Assembly (NCBI RefSeq): GCF_001307035.1
Contig: NZ_LKIU01000005.1
Location: 790,290 to 854,289, forward strand
Source: Arthrobacter sp. Edens01
GTDB lineage: Bacteria > Actinomycetota > Actinomycetes > Actinomycetales > Micrococcaceae
DNA: 64,000 bases
Direction: 5' to 3'
The position numbers were made by a program, and so were the translations under genes. The notes under the pieces were generated by a model, which was given only the letters and a program-made list of their open reading frames with translations, had not been told where the DNA came from and made no database searches. How positions within the stretch are numbered: position 1 is the stretch's first letter; every line of letters starts with the position of its first letter. Shown here piece after piece: positions 40,879-50,008 of the stretch.

Positions 40879-41202
40879 GTGGCACTCGTTCTTATACTGC
40901 AGAACCTCATCTACCTGGTCCTGGGCATCGTTGCGCTCGTCATCGAGCTGTGGGCGTTCGCCGACTGCGCCAGGCGCAAGCCTGCCGATTTTGAGCGCGC
41001 CTACAAGCGCACCAAGGGCTTCTGGATGGGCCTGACCGGCGGTGCCGCCGCAGTCGGGCTGCTGTCCGTTCTGCTGTTCGGTCCGCTGGCGCTGCTGCTC
41101 TTTGAGCTGGCCGCCGTGGTGGCCGCATCCGTCTACCTCGCGGATGTCCGGCCGGCCCTCAACGAGTCCAAGGGCCGCGGCGGAGCCTACGGCTCCTGGT
41201 AG
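40879..41202 (+). CDS. DUF2516-family membrane protein
   Basis: 107 residues with about three hydrophobic segments: LILQNLIYLVLGIVALVIEL, then AFADCARRKPADFERAYKRT as the conserved cytoplasmic loop, then LTGGAAAVGLLSVLLFGPLA and a third helix. This matches the actinobacterial DUF2516 proteins of unknown function, commonly located near gpmA as here. Tail to tail with the methyltransferase gene, 6 bases apart. Confidence 0.85.
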   Translation: MALVLILQNLIYLVLGIVALVIELWAFADCARRKPADFERAYKRTKGFWMGLTGGAAAVGLLSVLLFGPLALLLFELAAVVAASVYLADVRPALNESKGRGGAYGSW

Positions 41203-41208
41203 CGGTCC

Positions 41209-42012
41209 TCAGACCTGGTCCGCAGCGGGCGCTACGGCGTCCCACGCCACGGTTATTTCCCCCAGCCTCCACCGGCTCGGCCCGGTAAGCAGCGGCCAGC
41301 CTGCCGCCCGCAGCGAACGGCACATGGCAATCCAGCGCTGCCGGTTCCCGTAGGACGCCATGGGGGCAGCCTCAGTCCAGGCCTTGTCCATGGCCTGCAG
41401 GAAGGCATGCACCTTCTCACCCGGTACGTTCCGGTGGATCAGGGCTTTGGGCAGCCGTTCCGCTACATCGGAGGGCAGGCTGAAGGCTCCGAACCGCAGC
41501 GAGATGCTCAGCGACACCGGGCCTGCCTGCTCCAGGACAACCCAGGTTGAACGGCGCCCAATCTCGTCGCAGGTTCCGTCAATGAAGATGCCGCCGTCAG
41601 CCAGCCGGCTGCACACCATATCCCAGTGTGCGGAATACTCCTCCTCGCTGTACTGCCGCAGCACGTTGAATGCCCGGACCATTACCGGCCGGCGTCCGTT
41701 CAGCGGCAGCTCGAACCCGCCCTGGACGAACCGAAGTCCGTCCCGCTCAAGCGGTTTGGCGGCACGGACGCGCTCCGGATCGATCTCAATCCCGACCACG
41801 CTGACGTCTGCCCGCACTCCGCTGATCCGCGAATGCAGTTCCACGGCTGTTACCGGTGCGGCGCCGTAGCCCAGATCGATGACCAGGGGGTCCGCCGCAC
41901 GGCGCAGCCGCCACCCTTCAGGACCGGAGAGCCAGCGGTCCACCCTTCGCAGTCGATTCGGGTTTGTAGTGCCCCGGGTCACATTTCCCACGGGTTTTGA
42001 AGGGATTTTCAC
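41209..42012 (-). CDS. Class I SAM-dependent methyltransferase
   Basis: 267 residues. SAM-binding motif I is PLVIDLGYGAAPVTAVEL, motif II SVVGIEIDPERVRAAKP, and a later segment LADGGIFIDGTCDEIGRRS fits motif post II/III. A basic N-terminus (RGTTNPNRLRRVDRWLSGPE) precedes the fold. Substrate cannot be assigned. GTG 42012 is preferred to TTG 42015 because TAACAT on the minus strand ends exactly 6 nt before it, matching the leaderless pattern of neighbouring genes. No Shine-Dalgarno is present. Confidence 0.82.
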   Translation of the reverse strand: MKIPSKPVGNVTRGTTNPNRLRRVDRWLSGPEGWRLRRAADPLVIDLGYGAAPVTAVELHSRISGVRADVSVVGIEIDPERVRAAKPLERDGLRFVQGGFELPLNGRRPVMVRAFNVLRQYSEEEYSAHWDMVCSRLADGGIFIDGTCDEIGRRSTWVVLEQAGPVSLSISLRFGAFSLPSDVAERLPKALIHRNVPGEKVHAFLQAMDKAWTEAAPMASYGNRQRWIAMCRSLRAAGWPLLTGPSRWRLGEITVAWDAVAPAADQV

Positions 42013-42018
42013 CAAACA

Positions 42019-42024
42019 ATGTTA
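42019..42024 (-). promoter_or_regulatory. -10 box of the methyltransferase gene, leaderless arrangement
   Basis: Minus-strand TAACAT, 6 nt before GTG 42012; it decides the start over TTG 42015. Confidence 0.55.
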
Positions 42025-42141
42025 CCGGCCGGCGGTGGATGCTCATGACCGGACGGCGCCGCCGCGGAACCCCGTACCCCAATGCACTCCAACAAGGCAC
42101 GTTGGTTACGGACCGCCCTGCCAGCGCCGTCACTGTGCCGC

Positions 42142-42147
42142 TACGAT
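42142..42147 (+). promoter_or_regulatory. -10 box of gpmA, leaderless arrangement
   Basis: TACGAT, 6 nt (GCTTTT) before ATG 42154; no Shine-Dalgarno. Confidence 0.65.
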
Positions 42148-42153
42148 GCTTTT

Positions 42154-42909
42154 ATGACCTACAAAGTGATCCTTCTGCGCCACGGGCAGAGTGAATGGAA
42201 TGAAAAGAACCTCTTCACCGGCTGGGTGGATGTGGATCTCACGGACCTGGGCCGGGCCGAGGCTCTCCGAGCCGGCGAACTGCTGGTGGAGAACAACATC
42301 CTCCCGGATATCCTCTACACGTCGCGGCTGCAGCGGGCCATCAACACGGCCAACATCGCGCTTGGCGAAGCCGACCGCATCTGGATCGATGTCAAGCGCA
42401 GCTGGCGGTTGAACGAACGCCACTACGGGGCGCTTCAGGGCAAGGACAAGGCCCAGACGCTGGCCGAATACGGCGAGGAGCAGTTCATGCTCTGGCGCCG
42501 TTCCTACGACACCCCGCCGCCGCCCCTGCCGGACGACAGCGACTTCTCCCAGGCGCACGACGCACGCTACGCCGACCTCAGCGACGAGGAAAAGCCGCGC
42601 ACCGAGTGCCTGAAGGACGTGCTGGAGCGCTTCCTCCCGTACTGGGAAAGCGACATCTCCCAGGACATCCGCTCCGGCAAGACGGTGATGATCGCTGCGC
42701 ACGGCAACTCGCTGCGCGCCCTGGTCAAGCACCTTGACGGGATTTCCGACGCCGACATCGCGGCCGTCAACATTCCCACGGGCATCCCGCTGGTGTACGA
42801 ACTCGACGAAGACCTCAAGCCGGTCAAGGCCGGCGGCACCTACCTGGATCCGGAAGCCGCCGCGGCATCCATCCAGGCCGTTGCCAACCAGGGCAAGCAG
42901 AAGAAGTAG
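42154..42909 (+). CDS. gpmA: 2,3-bisphosphoglycerate-dependent phosphoglycerate mutase
   Basis: 251 residues. The phosphohistidine motif [20 protein letters not shown] opens the protein; substrate loops [20 protein letters not shown] and the second His in [20 protein letters not shown] are intact. It interconverts 3- and 2-phosphoglycerate in glycolysis. ATG 42154 gives the canonical N-terminus; earlier in-frame starts add 24 residues that do not resemble the family. A perfect palindrome terminator follows. Confidence 0.97.
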   Translation: MTYKVILLRHGQSEWNEKNLFTGWVDVDLTDLGRAEALRAGELLVENNILPDILYTSRLQRAINTANIALGEADRIWIDVKRSWRLNERHYGALQGKDKAQTLAEYGEEQFMLWRRSYDTPPPPLPDDSDFSQAHDARYADLSDEEKPRTECLKDVLERFLPYWESDISQDIRSGKTVMIAAHGNSLRALVKHLDGISDADIAAVNIPTGIPLVYELDEDLKPVKAGGTYLDPEAAAASIQAVANQGKQKK

Positions 42910-42920
42910 TCCCGGACTGC

Positions 42921-42960
42921 AAAGAAGGTGCCCTTCCCCGCGGGGAAGGGCACCTTCTTT
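42921..42960. terminator. Bidirectional terminator between gpmA and phoU
   Basis: A perfect 40-bp palindrome: AAAGAAGGTGCCCTTCCCCG and its exact complement, ending in CTTCTTT on either strand. Confidence 0.95.
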
Positions 42961-42980
42961 GTCTGGTGTGGTCGGGCGTC

Positions 42981-43643
42981 CTAGACGGCGCTCTCGGAGA
43001 TGGGCTGCCACTCACCGGTCACGAGGTAGTTGACCTTCCGGGTGACGGAAACTCCGTGGTCGGCGAACCGTTCGAAGTACCGGCTTGCCAGGGTCAGGTC
43101 CACGGTGGTCACGGGGGAGTTGTTCCAGTCGGTGGAAGCAACGGCCTTGAACACACCGGCATGCAGTTCGTTGATCCGCGTGTTGTGCGCGTAAATCTCC
43201 TTGCTGAGATCCAGGTTGCGGGTCTCAAGCAGCTCGGTGAGGAGCTCGGAAATGGCGATGTCCAGGCGTGCCATTTCCTTGAACGTCTCCACCATGTTCT
43301 CCGGCACAACGTTGGCCGGGTAGCGCAGGCGGGCCAGCTGGGCGATGTGCCGTGCCAGATCGCCCATCCGCTCAAGCGAGGCGCTCATTCGCAGCGAGCC
43401 GACGATCATGCGGAGGTCACTGGCTACCGGGCCCTGGAGGGCCAGGATGTCGATGGCACGCTCGTCGAGGTCGTTCTGCAGGAAGTCGATGCGGGCGTCC
43501 GCGGCGATGACGTCCTGTGCCAGTTCGGTGTCGGCCGTCTCGAACGCCTGCGTCGCCTTCTTCATCGCCTCGGTGACGAGCTGGGAAATCTGGGTCAGCT
43601 CCTCACCGATCTGGTGAAGCTCGGCCTGGAAAACCTTGCGCAC
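42981..43643 (-). CDS. phoU: Phosphate transport regulator PhoU
   Basis: 220 residues, all helical, two PhoU repeats: MRKVFQAELHQIGEELTQIS, then ALQGPVASDLRMIVGSLRMS and ERMGDLARHIAQLARLR, and a second copy with ASRYFERFADHGVSVTRKVN. E/DxxxD metal-site residues are in the ERMGD and ERFAD motifs. PhoU relays phosphate status from the Pst transporter to the SenX3-type kinase. GTG start with AGGA upstream. Divergent from senX3 with a PHO-box-like repeat between. Confidence 0.94.
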   Translation of the reverse strand: MRKVFQAELHQIGEELTQISQLVTEAMKKATQAFETADTELAQDVIAADARIDFLQNDLDERAIDILALQGPVASDLRMIVGSLRMSASLERMGDLARHIAQLARLRYPANVVPENMVETFKEMARLDIAISELLTELLETRNLDLSKEIYAHNTRINELHAGVFKAVASTDWNNSPVTTVDLTLASRYFERFADHGVSVTRKVNYLVTGEWQPISESAV

Positions 43644-43670
43644 TTAATGCGTCCTTTCGATCAACTCTTA

Positions 43671-43691
43671 CAGGGCCGGCAACCGGCCCTG
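43671..43691. repeat. Inverted repeat in the phoU upstream region
   Basis: CAGGGCCGG (43671-43679), CAA loop, CCGGCCCTG (43683-43691). It lies 28 bases upstream of the phoU start, so it could be a leader hairpin or a terminator facing senX3; no T tract. Confidence 0.6.
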
Positions 43692-43735
43692 CGGCTCCAA
43701 TCATGCTGCCAGCATCCGGTTAACTCTCGACCCTC

Positions 43736-43757
43736 TTGAAGTGAACGTTAGTTTAAC
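43736..43757 (-). promoter_or_regulatory. PHO-box-like 11-nt direct repeat
   Basis: On the minus strand GTTAAACTAAC (43757-43747) is directly followed by GTTCACTTCAA (43746-43736). Two tandem 11-nt units starting GTT-A resemble the PhoP/RegX3 sites of Streptomyces and mycobacteria. It is centred between phoU and senX3. Binding is inferred. Confidence 0.5.
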
Positions 43758-43805
43758 GGTTGGTCGAATGCCACTGGAGAGCCAACCGGTATGAGTCGCT
43801 CAGCC

Positions 43806-43811
43806 TAAGCT
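43806..43811 (+). promoter_or_regulatory. -10 box of senX3, leaderless arrangement
   Basis: TAAGCT, 6 nt (AGGACT) before GTG 43818. Confidence 0.6.
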
Positions 43812-43817
43812 AGGACT

Positions 43818-45011
43818 GTGAATCCTGTACTGCTGGGCCTGCTCTCAGGCATCCTCGGCCTGGCCGTTGGTGTCTTCGGCGTCGTCGCCTATGTCTCCAG
43901 CCAGCGGCACCGCCGCAATCTGGCGGAAGTGGATGAACCGGCGCTCTCCGAGGGTGCCGCGGAGATCCTTGGCGTCCTTGGCCGCGCCTACATCGTTGTT
44001 GACGGGATCGACGGCGTTGTCCGGGCCAGTCCCGGTGCGTACGCCTTTGGGCTGGTGCGCGGGCACACGCTGATGCAGGAAGAAGTCCTGGCGCTGACTG
44101 CGAGGGTCCGCAGGGACGGCGTGATCGAGGAACGGAACGTGGAACTGAACCGCGGCCTGCTGGGGGAAGCCAGCCTGATCCTGCAGCTGCGCGTCGCCCC
44201 GATTGCCGAGGAGTACATCCTCATCCTGGCCGATGACCGTACTGAGGCAACCAGGACCGAGGAAATGCGCAACGACTTCGTTGCCAACGCCTCCCACGAA
44301 CTGAAGACCCCGGTGGGGGCAATCTCGCTCCTTGCGGAAGCCATCGACGACGCCGCGGCTGACGAAGAAGCGGTGCGCCGGTTCGCGAAGCGGATGCACA
44401 AGGAAACAGTGCGTCTTTCCGCGCTGGTACAGGACATCATTGAGCTTTCCCGCCTCCAGGGCACCGACATGGTGGACCACGCGGAGCCTGTGGACATCAA
44501 CGAGCTGGTGTCCGACGCCGTCGAGGCCAACCGGCTTCCGGCGGAAAAGCGGAACATCACGGTGGTGATGGGCGGCAGTGCTGATAACCCGGTGTATGCC
44601 GACGGACCGATGCTCACCACGGCCTTCCGCAACCTGATTGACAATGCCATCCGCTATTCGCCCGAAGGCAGCCAGGTGGGTGTGGGCATCCGCTCACGCG
44701 ACGGCCTGGCACAGGTCACGGTTACCGACCGCGGGCCCGGGATCGCCCCGGACGACCAGGAACGTGTCTTCGAAAGGTTCTACCGGATCGACTCGGCACG
44801 GTCACGCAATACCGGCGGCACCGGCCTGGGCCTGAGCATCGTCAAGCATGTGGTTTCAAACCACGGCGGAGAGGTGAATCTCTGGTCCCAGCCGGGGCAG
44901 GGTTCCACTTTCACCGTGCGGCTCCCCGAAATGGATGCCGCGGATTCAGAGGAAATGGCGGATTCCCCGCCGCGGACAGACGGCGCTGCTGCGCCGGCCG
45001 GCAAGGAGTGA
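43818..45011 (+). CDS. senX3: Phosphate-sensing histidine kinase, SenX3 family
   Basis: 397 residues. One N-terminal membrane helix (LLGLLSGILGLAVGVFGVVA), a PAS-like domain (~45-145), H-box NDFVANASHELKTPVGAISL, N-box TAFRNLIDNAIRYSPEGS, G1 DRGPGIAPDDQERVFERF and G2 GTGLGLSIVKHVVSNHGG. Orthologous in layout to SenX3/PhoR that controls the phosphate regulon with PhoU. GTG 43818 is 6 nt after TAAGCT without a ribosome site. regX3 starts 2 bases after its stop. Confidence 0.93.
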   Translation: MNPVLLGLLSGILGLAVGVFGVVAYVSSQRHRRNLAEVDEPALSEGAAEILGVLGRAYIVVDGIDGVVRASPGAYAFGLVRGHTLMQEEVLALTARVRRDGVIEERNVELNRGLLGEASLILQLRVAPIAEEYILILADDRTEATRTEEMRNDFVANASHELKTPVGAISLLAEAIDDAAADEEAVRRFAKRMHKETVRLSALVQDIIELSRLQGTDMVDHAEPVDINELVSDAVEANRLPAEKRNITVVMGGSADNPVYADGPMLTTAFRNLIDNAIRYSPEGSQVGVGIRSRDGLAQVTVTDRGPGIAPDDQERVFERFYRIDSARSRNTGGTGLGLSIVKHVVSNHGGEVNLWSQPGQGSTFTVRLPEMDAADSEEMADSPPRTDGAAAPAGKE

Positions 45012-45012
45012 G

Positions 45013-45693
45013 TTGAGCAGGATCCTGATTGTGGAGGACGAAGAGTCCTTCAGCGACCCGTTGTCCTACCTTCTTGAACGTGAAGGCTTCGAGGTCGCAG
45101 TGGTGGACAACGGTCTGGACGCCGTTGCCGAGTTTGACCGGTCCGGGGCGGACCTGGTGCTGCTTGACCTGATGCTCCCCGGGCAATCCGGGACCGAGGT
45201 CTGCCGGCAGCTTCGTCAGCGCTCGGACGTTCCCGTCATTATGCTCACCGCCCGGGACGCCGAAATCGACAAGGTGGTGGGTCTGGAACTCGGCGCAGAT
45301 GACTACGTCACCAAGCCGTACTCCTCAAGGGAGCTGCTGGCGCGGGTTCGGGCTGTGCTGCGGCGCCGCAGCGACTCCGGAGACCTGGGCGGAGCCACGG
45401 TCCAGGCGGGGCCGGTGCGCATGGACGTAGACCGGCATGTGGTGAGTGTCAGCGGGCAAAACATACCCATGCCCCTGAAGGAATTCGAGCTGCTGGAAAT
45501 GCTGCTGCGGAACTCCGGGCGGGTCATGACCCGGGGCCAGCTGATCGAACGGGTCTGGGGAGCGGACTATGTCGGGGACACAAAAACCCTGGACGTGCAC
45601 GTGAAGCGGCTTCGCGCCAAGATCGAGCCGGACCCCTCGGCGCCGGCGCACCTTGTCACTGTGCGCGGTCTCGGCTACAAATTCGAAGCCTGA
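45013..45693 (+). CDS. regX3: Response regulator, RegX3/PhoP family
   Basis: 226 residues. Receiver domain with acidic pocket VEDEES, phospho-Asp in LVLLDLMLPGQSG and Lys in YVTKPYSSREL; OmpR-type winged helix with MPLKEFELLEMLLRNSGRVM and VHVKRLRAKIEPDP. TTG 45013 is chosen because AAGGAG (45003-45008) is 4 nt upstream and MSRILIVEDEE is the family N-terminus; the longer frame runs inside senX3. Expected to bind the PHO-box-like repeat at 43736-43757. Confidence 0.94.
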   Translation: MSRILIVEDEESFSDPLSYLLEREGFEVAVVDNGLDAVAEFDRSGADLVLLDLMLPGQSGTEVCRQLRQRSDVPVIMLTARDAEIDKVVGLELGADDYVTKPYSSRELLARVRAVLRRRSDSGDLGGATVQAGPVRMDVDRHVVSVSGQNIPMPLKEFELLEMLLRNSGRVMTRGQLIERVWGADYVGDTKTLDVHVKRLRAKIEPDPSAPAHLVTVRGLGYKFEA

Positions 45694-45716
45694 CGCCCGG
45701 GCAGAGCGCACATAAG

Positions 45717-45749
45717 GAAGGTCCGCCCGGTAGAACCGGGCGGACCTTC
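45717..45749. terminator. Terminator after regX3
   Basis: Perfect 15-bp stem (45717-45731 with 45735-45749), AGA loop, then TTTATGTTTT. It lies between convergent regX3 and the lipoprotein gene. Confidence 0.9.
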
Positions 45750-45795
45750 TTTATGTTTTAGGTGTGGAGCTCTGGCGCCGAAGGCGCGGCTGCCG

Positions 45796-46329
45796 CTACG
45801 GGGCAGGGGTCTCCGTGGCCTCGGCTGCAGGCTCTTCGGAAGGAGTGGGCTCCGGGGTGGGCAGGTAATCCTCGTAGTAGGAAACCTGGCCGTCCACGAC
45901 GGGGAGGTTCAGGGTTGCCGTTTCAGAGCCGTCCTTGGCTTCGGCACGGATGCCGGTGCCCGGAAGGACGTTGACGGCCTCTACGAGGACCTCAGCCTGC
46001 GGGGCGTCGTCGTAGACAACCTTGCCGCCGCCGGGGATGTTCCAGGACAGGTTGGAACCGCCAACGGAGAGTTCAAAGTTGATCGGGTCGGCAGAGTCGT
46101 TGATCACGGTGCCCATCAGGCGTCCGGGCTCACCGTCACCCTCGCTGACCACCAGGATGTTGCGCAGCTGCAGGTCGCCCAGGTCCTGGACGATGCCGTC
46201 GGACGGGGAGTACTCCATGGTGGTTGCCTGATCGTTCACGGCACTGCAACCGGTGGCGCCCAGCAGCGACAGCGCAATAACACCGGCGGCGGCAGCGTTC
46301 CGCGCCCGGTTCCTGGATGTGAAAATCAC
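45796..46329 (-). CDS. Hypothetical secreted lipoprotein
   Basis: 177 residues. Basic start, hydrophobic helix AAAAGVIALSLLGATG and Cys28 as the lipid-attachment residue. The mature part is an acidic beta-rich domain: LQLRNILVVSEGDGEPGRLM, GTVINDSADPINFELSVGGS; it ends in a Pro/Glu/Thr-rich tail. GTG 46329 was chosen over ATG 46359 because AGGAG is 8 nt upstream and the signal peptide starts properly. The domain recalls extracellular lipoproteins with Ig-like or copper-chaperone-like folds, but I cannot name a family. Confidence 0.8.
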   Translation of the reverse strand: MIFTSRNRARNAAAAGVIALSLLGATGCSAVNDQATTMEYSPSDGIVQDLGDLQLRNILVVSEGDGEPGRLMGTVINDSADPINFELSVGGSNLSWNIPGGGKVVYDDAPQAEVLVEAVNVLPGTGIRAEAKDGSETATLNLPVVDGQVSYYEDYLPTPEPTPSEEPAAEATETPAP

Positions 46330-46569
46330 AGCACAAACTCCTGAAGGGTGGCGGTCCAAGGACCGAGGGATGTTTGCACCTAGCCTATCGGCAAACCCCC
46401 GAAAACATGGATTTCGCTACGTCAGGGAGCCTGTTAAAACTACTCAGCAGGCTACGGGTGAAGGGCTGAATCATACTCAGTTTTTGGGCTCAGGCCCCTG
46501 ACCTGCGCAAACTCTTCTCGGCGTGTCGCCAGCATGTTAGACTAGGGGTCGGGAAAGGGGAAAGTCCAC

Positions 46570-47052
46570 ATGGTTTTTGAGGTTGGCGAGACAGTAGTTT
46601 ACCCTCACCACGGTGCCGCGAAGATTGAAGAAATCAAGATGCGGACCATCAAGGGCGAAGAGAAAATGTATCTCAAGCTCAAGGTGGCACAGGGTGATCT
46701 GACCATTGAAGTACCGGCTGAAAACGTTGACCTTGTTGGGGTTCGCGACGTCGTTGGCAAGGAAGGCCTCGAGCACGTCTTCGATGTCCTCCGTGCAGAA
46801 CTGACTGAGGAACCCACCAACTGGTCCCGCCGTTACAAGGCAAATCTGGAGAAGCTCGCTTCGGGCGACGTAGTCAAGGTTGCTGAGGTCGTCCGCGACC
46901 TGTGGCGCCGCGACCACGACCGCGGTCTTTCCGCGGGCGAGAAGCGCATGCTCGCAAAGGCACGCCAGATCCTCATTTCGGAGCTTGCCCTGGCCGAAAA
47001 GACAGACGAGGACCAGGCTGCCGCTGTACTGGACGAAGTCCTTTCCAGCTAG
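46570..47052 (+). CDS. carD: CarD-family RNA polymerase-binding regulator
   Basis: 160 residues. The N-terminal RNAP-interacting domain is [20 protein letters not shown], continuing with [20 protein letters not shown]; the C-terminal helical DNA-binding domain has [20 protein letters not shown] and the helix [20 protein letters not shown]. CarD stabilises open promoter complexes, especially at rRNA promoters, in Actinobacteria. A TAGACT -10-like box lies at 46538-46543. The 240-base gap upstream holds this promoter and that of the divergent lipoprotein gene; nothing else was seen. Confidence 0.96.
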   Translation: MVFEVGETVVYPHHGAAKIEEIKMRTIKGEEKMYLKLKVAQGDLTIEVPAENVDLVGVRDVVGKEGLEHVFDVLRAELTEEPTNWSRRYKANLEKLASGDVVKVAEVVRDLWRRDHDRGLSAGEKRMLAKARQILISELALAEKTDEDQAAAVLDEVLSS

Positions 47053-47064
47053 GCCCTGATTCCA

Positions 47065-47093
47065 GCTGCCGGTCCGCTTAGCGGGCCGGCAGC
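47065..47093 (+). terminator. Terminator after carD
   Basis: 13-bp stem with one G/T pair (47065-47077 with 47081-47093) and TTA loop; short T run (GGTT) after it. Confidence 0.8.
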
Positions 47094-47147
47094 ACTGGTT
47101 TAAGCACCGGTTTTACCCCCTCGACGGCCGCCGCGGCGTCATGGCAC

Positions 47148-47153
47148 TAGGCT
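47148..47153 (+). promoter_or_regulatory. -10 box of ispD, leaderless arrangement
   Basis: TAGGCT, 6 nt (TGGTCT) before GTG 47160. Confidence 0.65.
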
Positions 47154-47159
47154 TGGTCT

Positions 47160-47924
47160 GTGTCTGAATCCACTCCCGGCCCCTTCCGTGTGGGCGTCAT
47201 CCTTGTGGCCGGCGGGTCCGGCCAGCGCCTTGGCTACGGAATGCCGAAAGCCCAGGTTCCCCTCGCCGGGGAAATGCTCCTGTCCCACGCGCTGAGGGGT
47301 GTTGAGGCCTCGGGTGTTGCCTCGTACATCGCAGTAGCAGTCCCGGCCGCGGACACGGCACTCCGCGCACTCTGTGCTGCCACCCCCCTTAGCTGCCCGA
47401 TCGAGGTAGTGGACGGCGGAGCGACCCGTTCCGACTCGGTCCGTGCTGCGCTCAGGGCCCTGCCGGAGGACCTCGACGCCGTCCTGGTCCACGACGCGGC
47501 ACGCGCGCTGACGCCGGTCCAGGTCTTTCACCGGGTCACGGCGGCCCTGGCTGCAGGTGCCGGCGCGGTGATTCCGGCAGTACCTGTGGTGGACACCGTC
47601 AAAGCCGTTGAATTGGCAGCAGGCGCGGAGAATGATCCCGCCCCCGCCCGCGTCACCGGGACACCGGACCGGGCAAGCCTCCGGGCGGTCCAGACACCGC
47701 AGGGGTTCGACGCAGGCCTCCTGCGCCGCGCCCACGCCGCGGCGTCGGACTTCGATGAGCAGCGGGCCGCAGCGATCACAGACGACGCGATGCTGGCCGA
47801 AAGCCTGGGGGAGACGGTCCACGTCGTTGAAGGCTCCGCCATGTCCCTGAAAATCACCACGCCGCTTGACCTGCTTCTGGCCGAAGCAGTCCTTGGCGGC
47901 GGTTCAAGCATGCAGGAGGACTAG
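47160..47924 (+). CDS. ispD: 2-C-methyl-D-erythritol 4-phosphate cytidylyltransferase
   Basis: 254 residues. The CTP-binding loop [20 protein letters not shown] and the ribose/Mg site [12 protein letters not shown] are intact, as is [18 protein letters not shown] near residue 180. It makes CDP-ME in the non-mevalonate isoprenoid pathway. GTG start 6 nt after TAGGCT, no ribosome site. ispF begins 5 bases after its stop, a conserved pair. Confidence 0.95.
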   Translation: MSESTPGPFRVGVILVAGGSGQRLGYGMPKAQVPLAGEMLLSHALRGVEASGVASYIAVAVPAADTALRALCAATPLSCPIEVVDGGATRSDSVRAALRALPEDLDAVLVHDAARALTPVQVFHRVTAALAAGAGAVIPAVPVVDTVKAVELAAGAENDPAPARVTGTPDRASLRAVQTPQGFDAGLLRRAHAAASDFDEQRAAAITDDAMLAESLGETVHVVEGSAMSLKITTPLDLLLAEAVLGGGSSMQED

Positions 47925-47929
47925 GCCGC

Positions 47930-48415
47930 ATGGAGAACCTGCCCCGCACCGGAATCGGTACGGACGTACACGCTTTCGCTCCCGACGACGTTCCGCGCCC
48001 GCTGTGGGTCGCGGGCCTTCTCTGGGAGGGAGAGCGGGGCCTCGCAGGGCATTCCGACGGCGACGTCGTGGCGCACGCCGCTGCGGACGCGCTGTTCTCT
48101 GCTGCCGGTATCGGAGATCTTGGATCGCACTTCGGCACCGACCGGCCGGAGTACGCCGGAGCCGCGGGCACCGTTCTCCTGGCGGAAGCGGCACGGCTGG
48201 TCCGCGAGGCCGGTTTCCGCATCGGGAACGTGTCCGTGCAGCTGATCGGCAACCGCCCCAAGTTCAGCCCCCGGCGCGCCGAAGCCGAAGCTGTCCTCAC
48301 CAAGGCAGCGGGCGCACCCGTGAGTGTCTCAGCCACCACGACTGACGGCCTGGGCTTCACCGGCCGCGGCGAGGGAATCGCCGCCGTGGCCACCGCCGTC
48401 GTCGTCGCCGGGTAG
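47930..48415 (+). CDS. ispF: 2-C-methyl-D-erythritol 2,4-cyclodiphosphate synthase
   Basis: 161 residues. Metal-site GIGTDVHAF (Asp and His), [20 protein letters not shown], and the C-terminal [19 protein letters not shown] are all present. It cyclises CDP-ME 2-phosphate to MEcPP in the same pathway as ispD. GGAGGA about 10 nt before the ATG lies at the end of ispD. Confidence 0.95.
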   Translation: MENLPRTGIGTDVHAFAPDDVPRPLWVAGLLWEGERGLAGHSDGDVVAHAAADALFSAAGIGDLGSHFGTDRPEYAGAAGTVLLAEAARLVREAGFRIGNVSVQLIGNRPKFSPRRAEAEAVLTKAAGAPVSVSATTTDGLGFTGRGEGIAAVATAVVVAG

Positions 48416-48454
48416 AGGCGTAACCTCCCTGCGGGCGGGGCAGGTGCCACGCGG

Positions 48455-48460
48455 TAGCCT
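48455..48460 (+). promoter_or_regulatory. -10 box of cysS, leaderless arrangement
   Basis: TAGCCT, 6 nt (AGAGCA) before GTG 48467. Confidence 0.65.
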
Positions 48461-48466
48461 AGAGCA

Positions 48467-49909
48467 GTGAGCCTGAGATTCTATGACACAGCGACAGCCA
48501 GCATCCGGGACTTCGAGCCCCTGATCCCCGGGCAGGTCAGTCTGTACTACTGCGGTGCCACGGTGCAGGGGCTGCCGCACGTGGGGCACATCCGCTCGGC
48601 CATCGCGTTCGATCAGCTCACCCGCTGGCTCCAGGCCCGCGGCTTCAGGGTTACCACCGTCCGCAACGTCACTGACATTGATGACAAGATCCTGGCCAAG
48701 GCTGCCGCATCCGTTGGCGCAGAGCCGGCGGACGGCGTCGTGCCCGACGAAGAGTGGTGGGCGCTGGCCTACCGCTTCGAGCAGGAATTCTCCCGCGCCT
48801 ACGACGCACTGGGCGTGCAGCGGCCCACCTACGAACCCCGCGCAACCGGCCACATTCCGGAAATGCACGCGCTCATCCAGCGCCTGATCGAGGCCGGACA
48901 TGCCTATCCCGCCCTGGACGACTCGGGAGACGTGTACTTCGACGTCCGGTCCTGGCCCGCCTACGGCTCGCTCACCCGGCAGAACATTGATGACATGCAG
49001 GCAGCCCCCGACGCCGATCCGCGGGGCAAGCGCGATCCGCGGGACTTCGCGCTGTGGAAGGGGCACAAGGACACGGATCCCGAAACGGCAGCCTGGGACA
49101 GCCCGTGGGGCCGCGGCCGGCCCGGCTGGCACCTGGAATGCTCCGCCATGGTCACCAAGTACCTCGGTCCGCGCTTCGACATCCACGGCGGGGGACTGGA
49201 TCTGCGGTTCCCGCACCACGAAAACGAAATGGCACAGTCCCAGGCTGCCGGAGACGGGTTTGCCAACTTCTGGATGCACAACGGCATGGTCACCTTCGAG
49301 GGCGAGAAGATGTCCAAGTCCATCGGCAACACCATCAGCCCCTCGCAGATGCTCGCTGAGGCGTCCCCGCGCGTCGTCCGGTACTACCTCGGCCAGGCAC
49401 ACTACCGCTCCGTGCTGGACTACCGGCCCACCTCCCTGCAGGAAGCCGCGGCGGCAGTAGAGCGGATCGACGGTTTCATCGCCAAGGCCGCCGCCAAGGT
49501 GGGAGAGAACGAGGCGCCAAACCCGGCGGATGTCCCGGAAGCATTCGGCGCCGCCATGGATGACGACCTCAACGTCCCGCAGGCCCTTGCCGTGCTGCAC
49601 GAAACCGTGCGAACCGGCAACACCGCCCTCGCGGCGTCGGACCTGGATACCGTGCGGACCGCCCTGGCGCAGGTCCGGGCCATGACAACAGTCCTGGGAC
49701 TGGACGCCGTCCAGTCCTCCGGTGCTGCGGCAGGTCCTGAACACACAGCGCTGGACAGCCTGATCCAGGACCGGCTCCGGGAGCGCAGCGAAGCCCGCGC
49801 AGCGAAGGACTGGGCCCGGGCCGACGCGATCCGGGACTCGCTCGCAGCCGCCGGGGTGGTCGTGGAAGACACTGCCGACGGGGCACTCTGGTCCCTGGAA
49901 CAAGGGTAG
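48467..49909 (+). CDS. cysS: Cysteine--tRNA ligase
   Basis: 480 residues, class I synthetase. HIGH-type motif [10 protein letters not shown], zinc ligands in [15 protein letters not shown] and HHENE, and KMSKS in [13 protein letters not shown]. The C-terminal helical anticodon-binding region has [20 protein letters not shown]. It charges tRNA-Cys. GTG start without ribosome site, after a TAGCCT box. The ispF-cysS-rlmB order is common in Actinobacteria. Confidence 0.96.
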   Translation: MSLRFYDTATASIRDFEPLIPGQVSLYYCGATVQGLPHVGHIRSAIAFDQLTRWLQARGFRVTTVRNVTDIDDKILAKAAASVGAEPADGVVPDEEWWALAYRFEQEFSRAYDALGVQRPTYEPRATGHIPEMHALIQRLIEAGHAYPALDDSGDVYFDVRSWPAYGSLTRQNIDDMQAAPDADPRGKRDPRDFALWKGHKDTDPETAAWDSPWGRGRPGWHLECSAMVTKYLGPRFDIHGGGLDLRFPHHENEMAQSQAAGDGFANFWMHNGMVTFEGEKMSKSIGNTISPSQMLAEASPRVVRYYLGQAHYRSVLDYRPTSLQEAAAAVERIDGFIAKAAAKVGENEAPNPADVPEAFGAAMDDDLNVPQALAVLHETVRTGNTALAASDLDTVRTALAQVRAMTTVLGLDAVQSSGAAAGPEHTALDSLIQDRLRERSEARAAKDWARADAIRDSLAAAGVVVEDTADGALWSLEQG

Positions 49910-50008
49910 GCGTTAGCTCTGGGCTAACTGGTTTGGCTGCGGCTCACGGGTTTGGGACAGCCTGCGTAAACTAGGAGTAGTGCTTTCTTCTACTTAAGGT
50001 GTATACCC

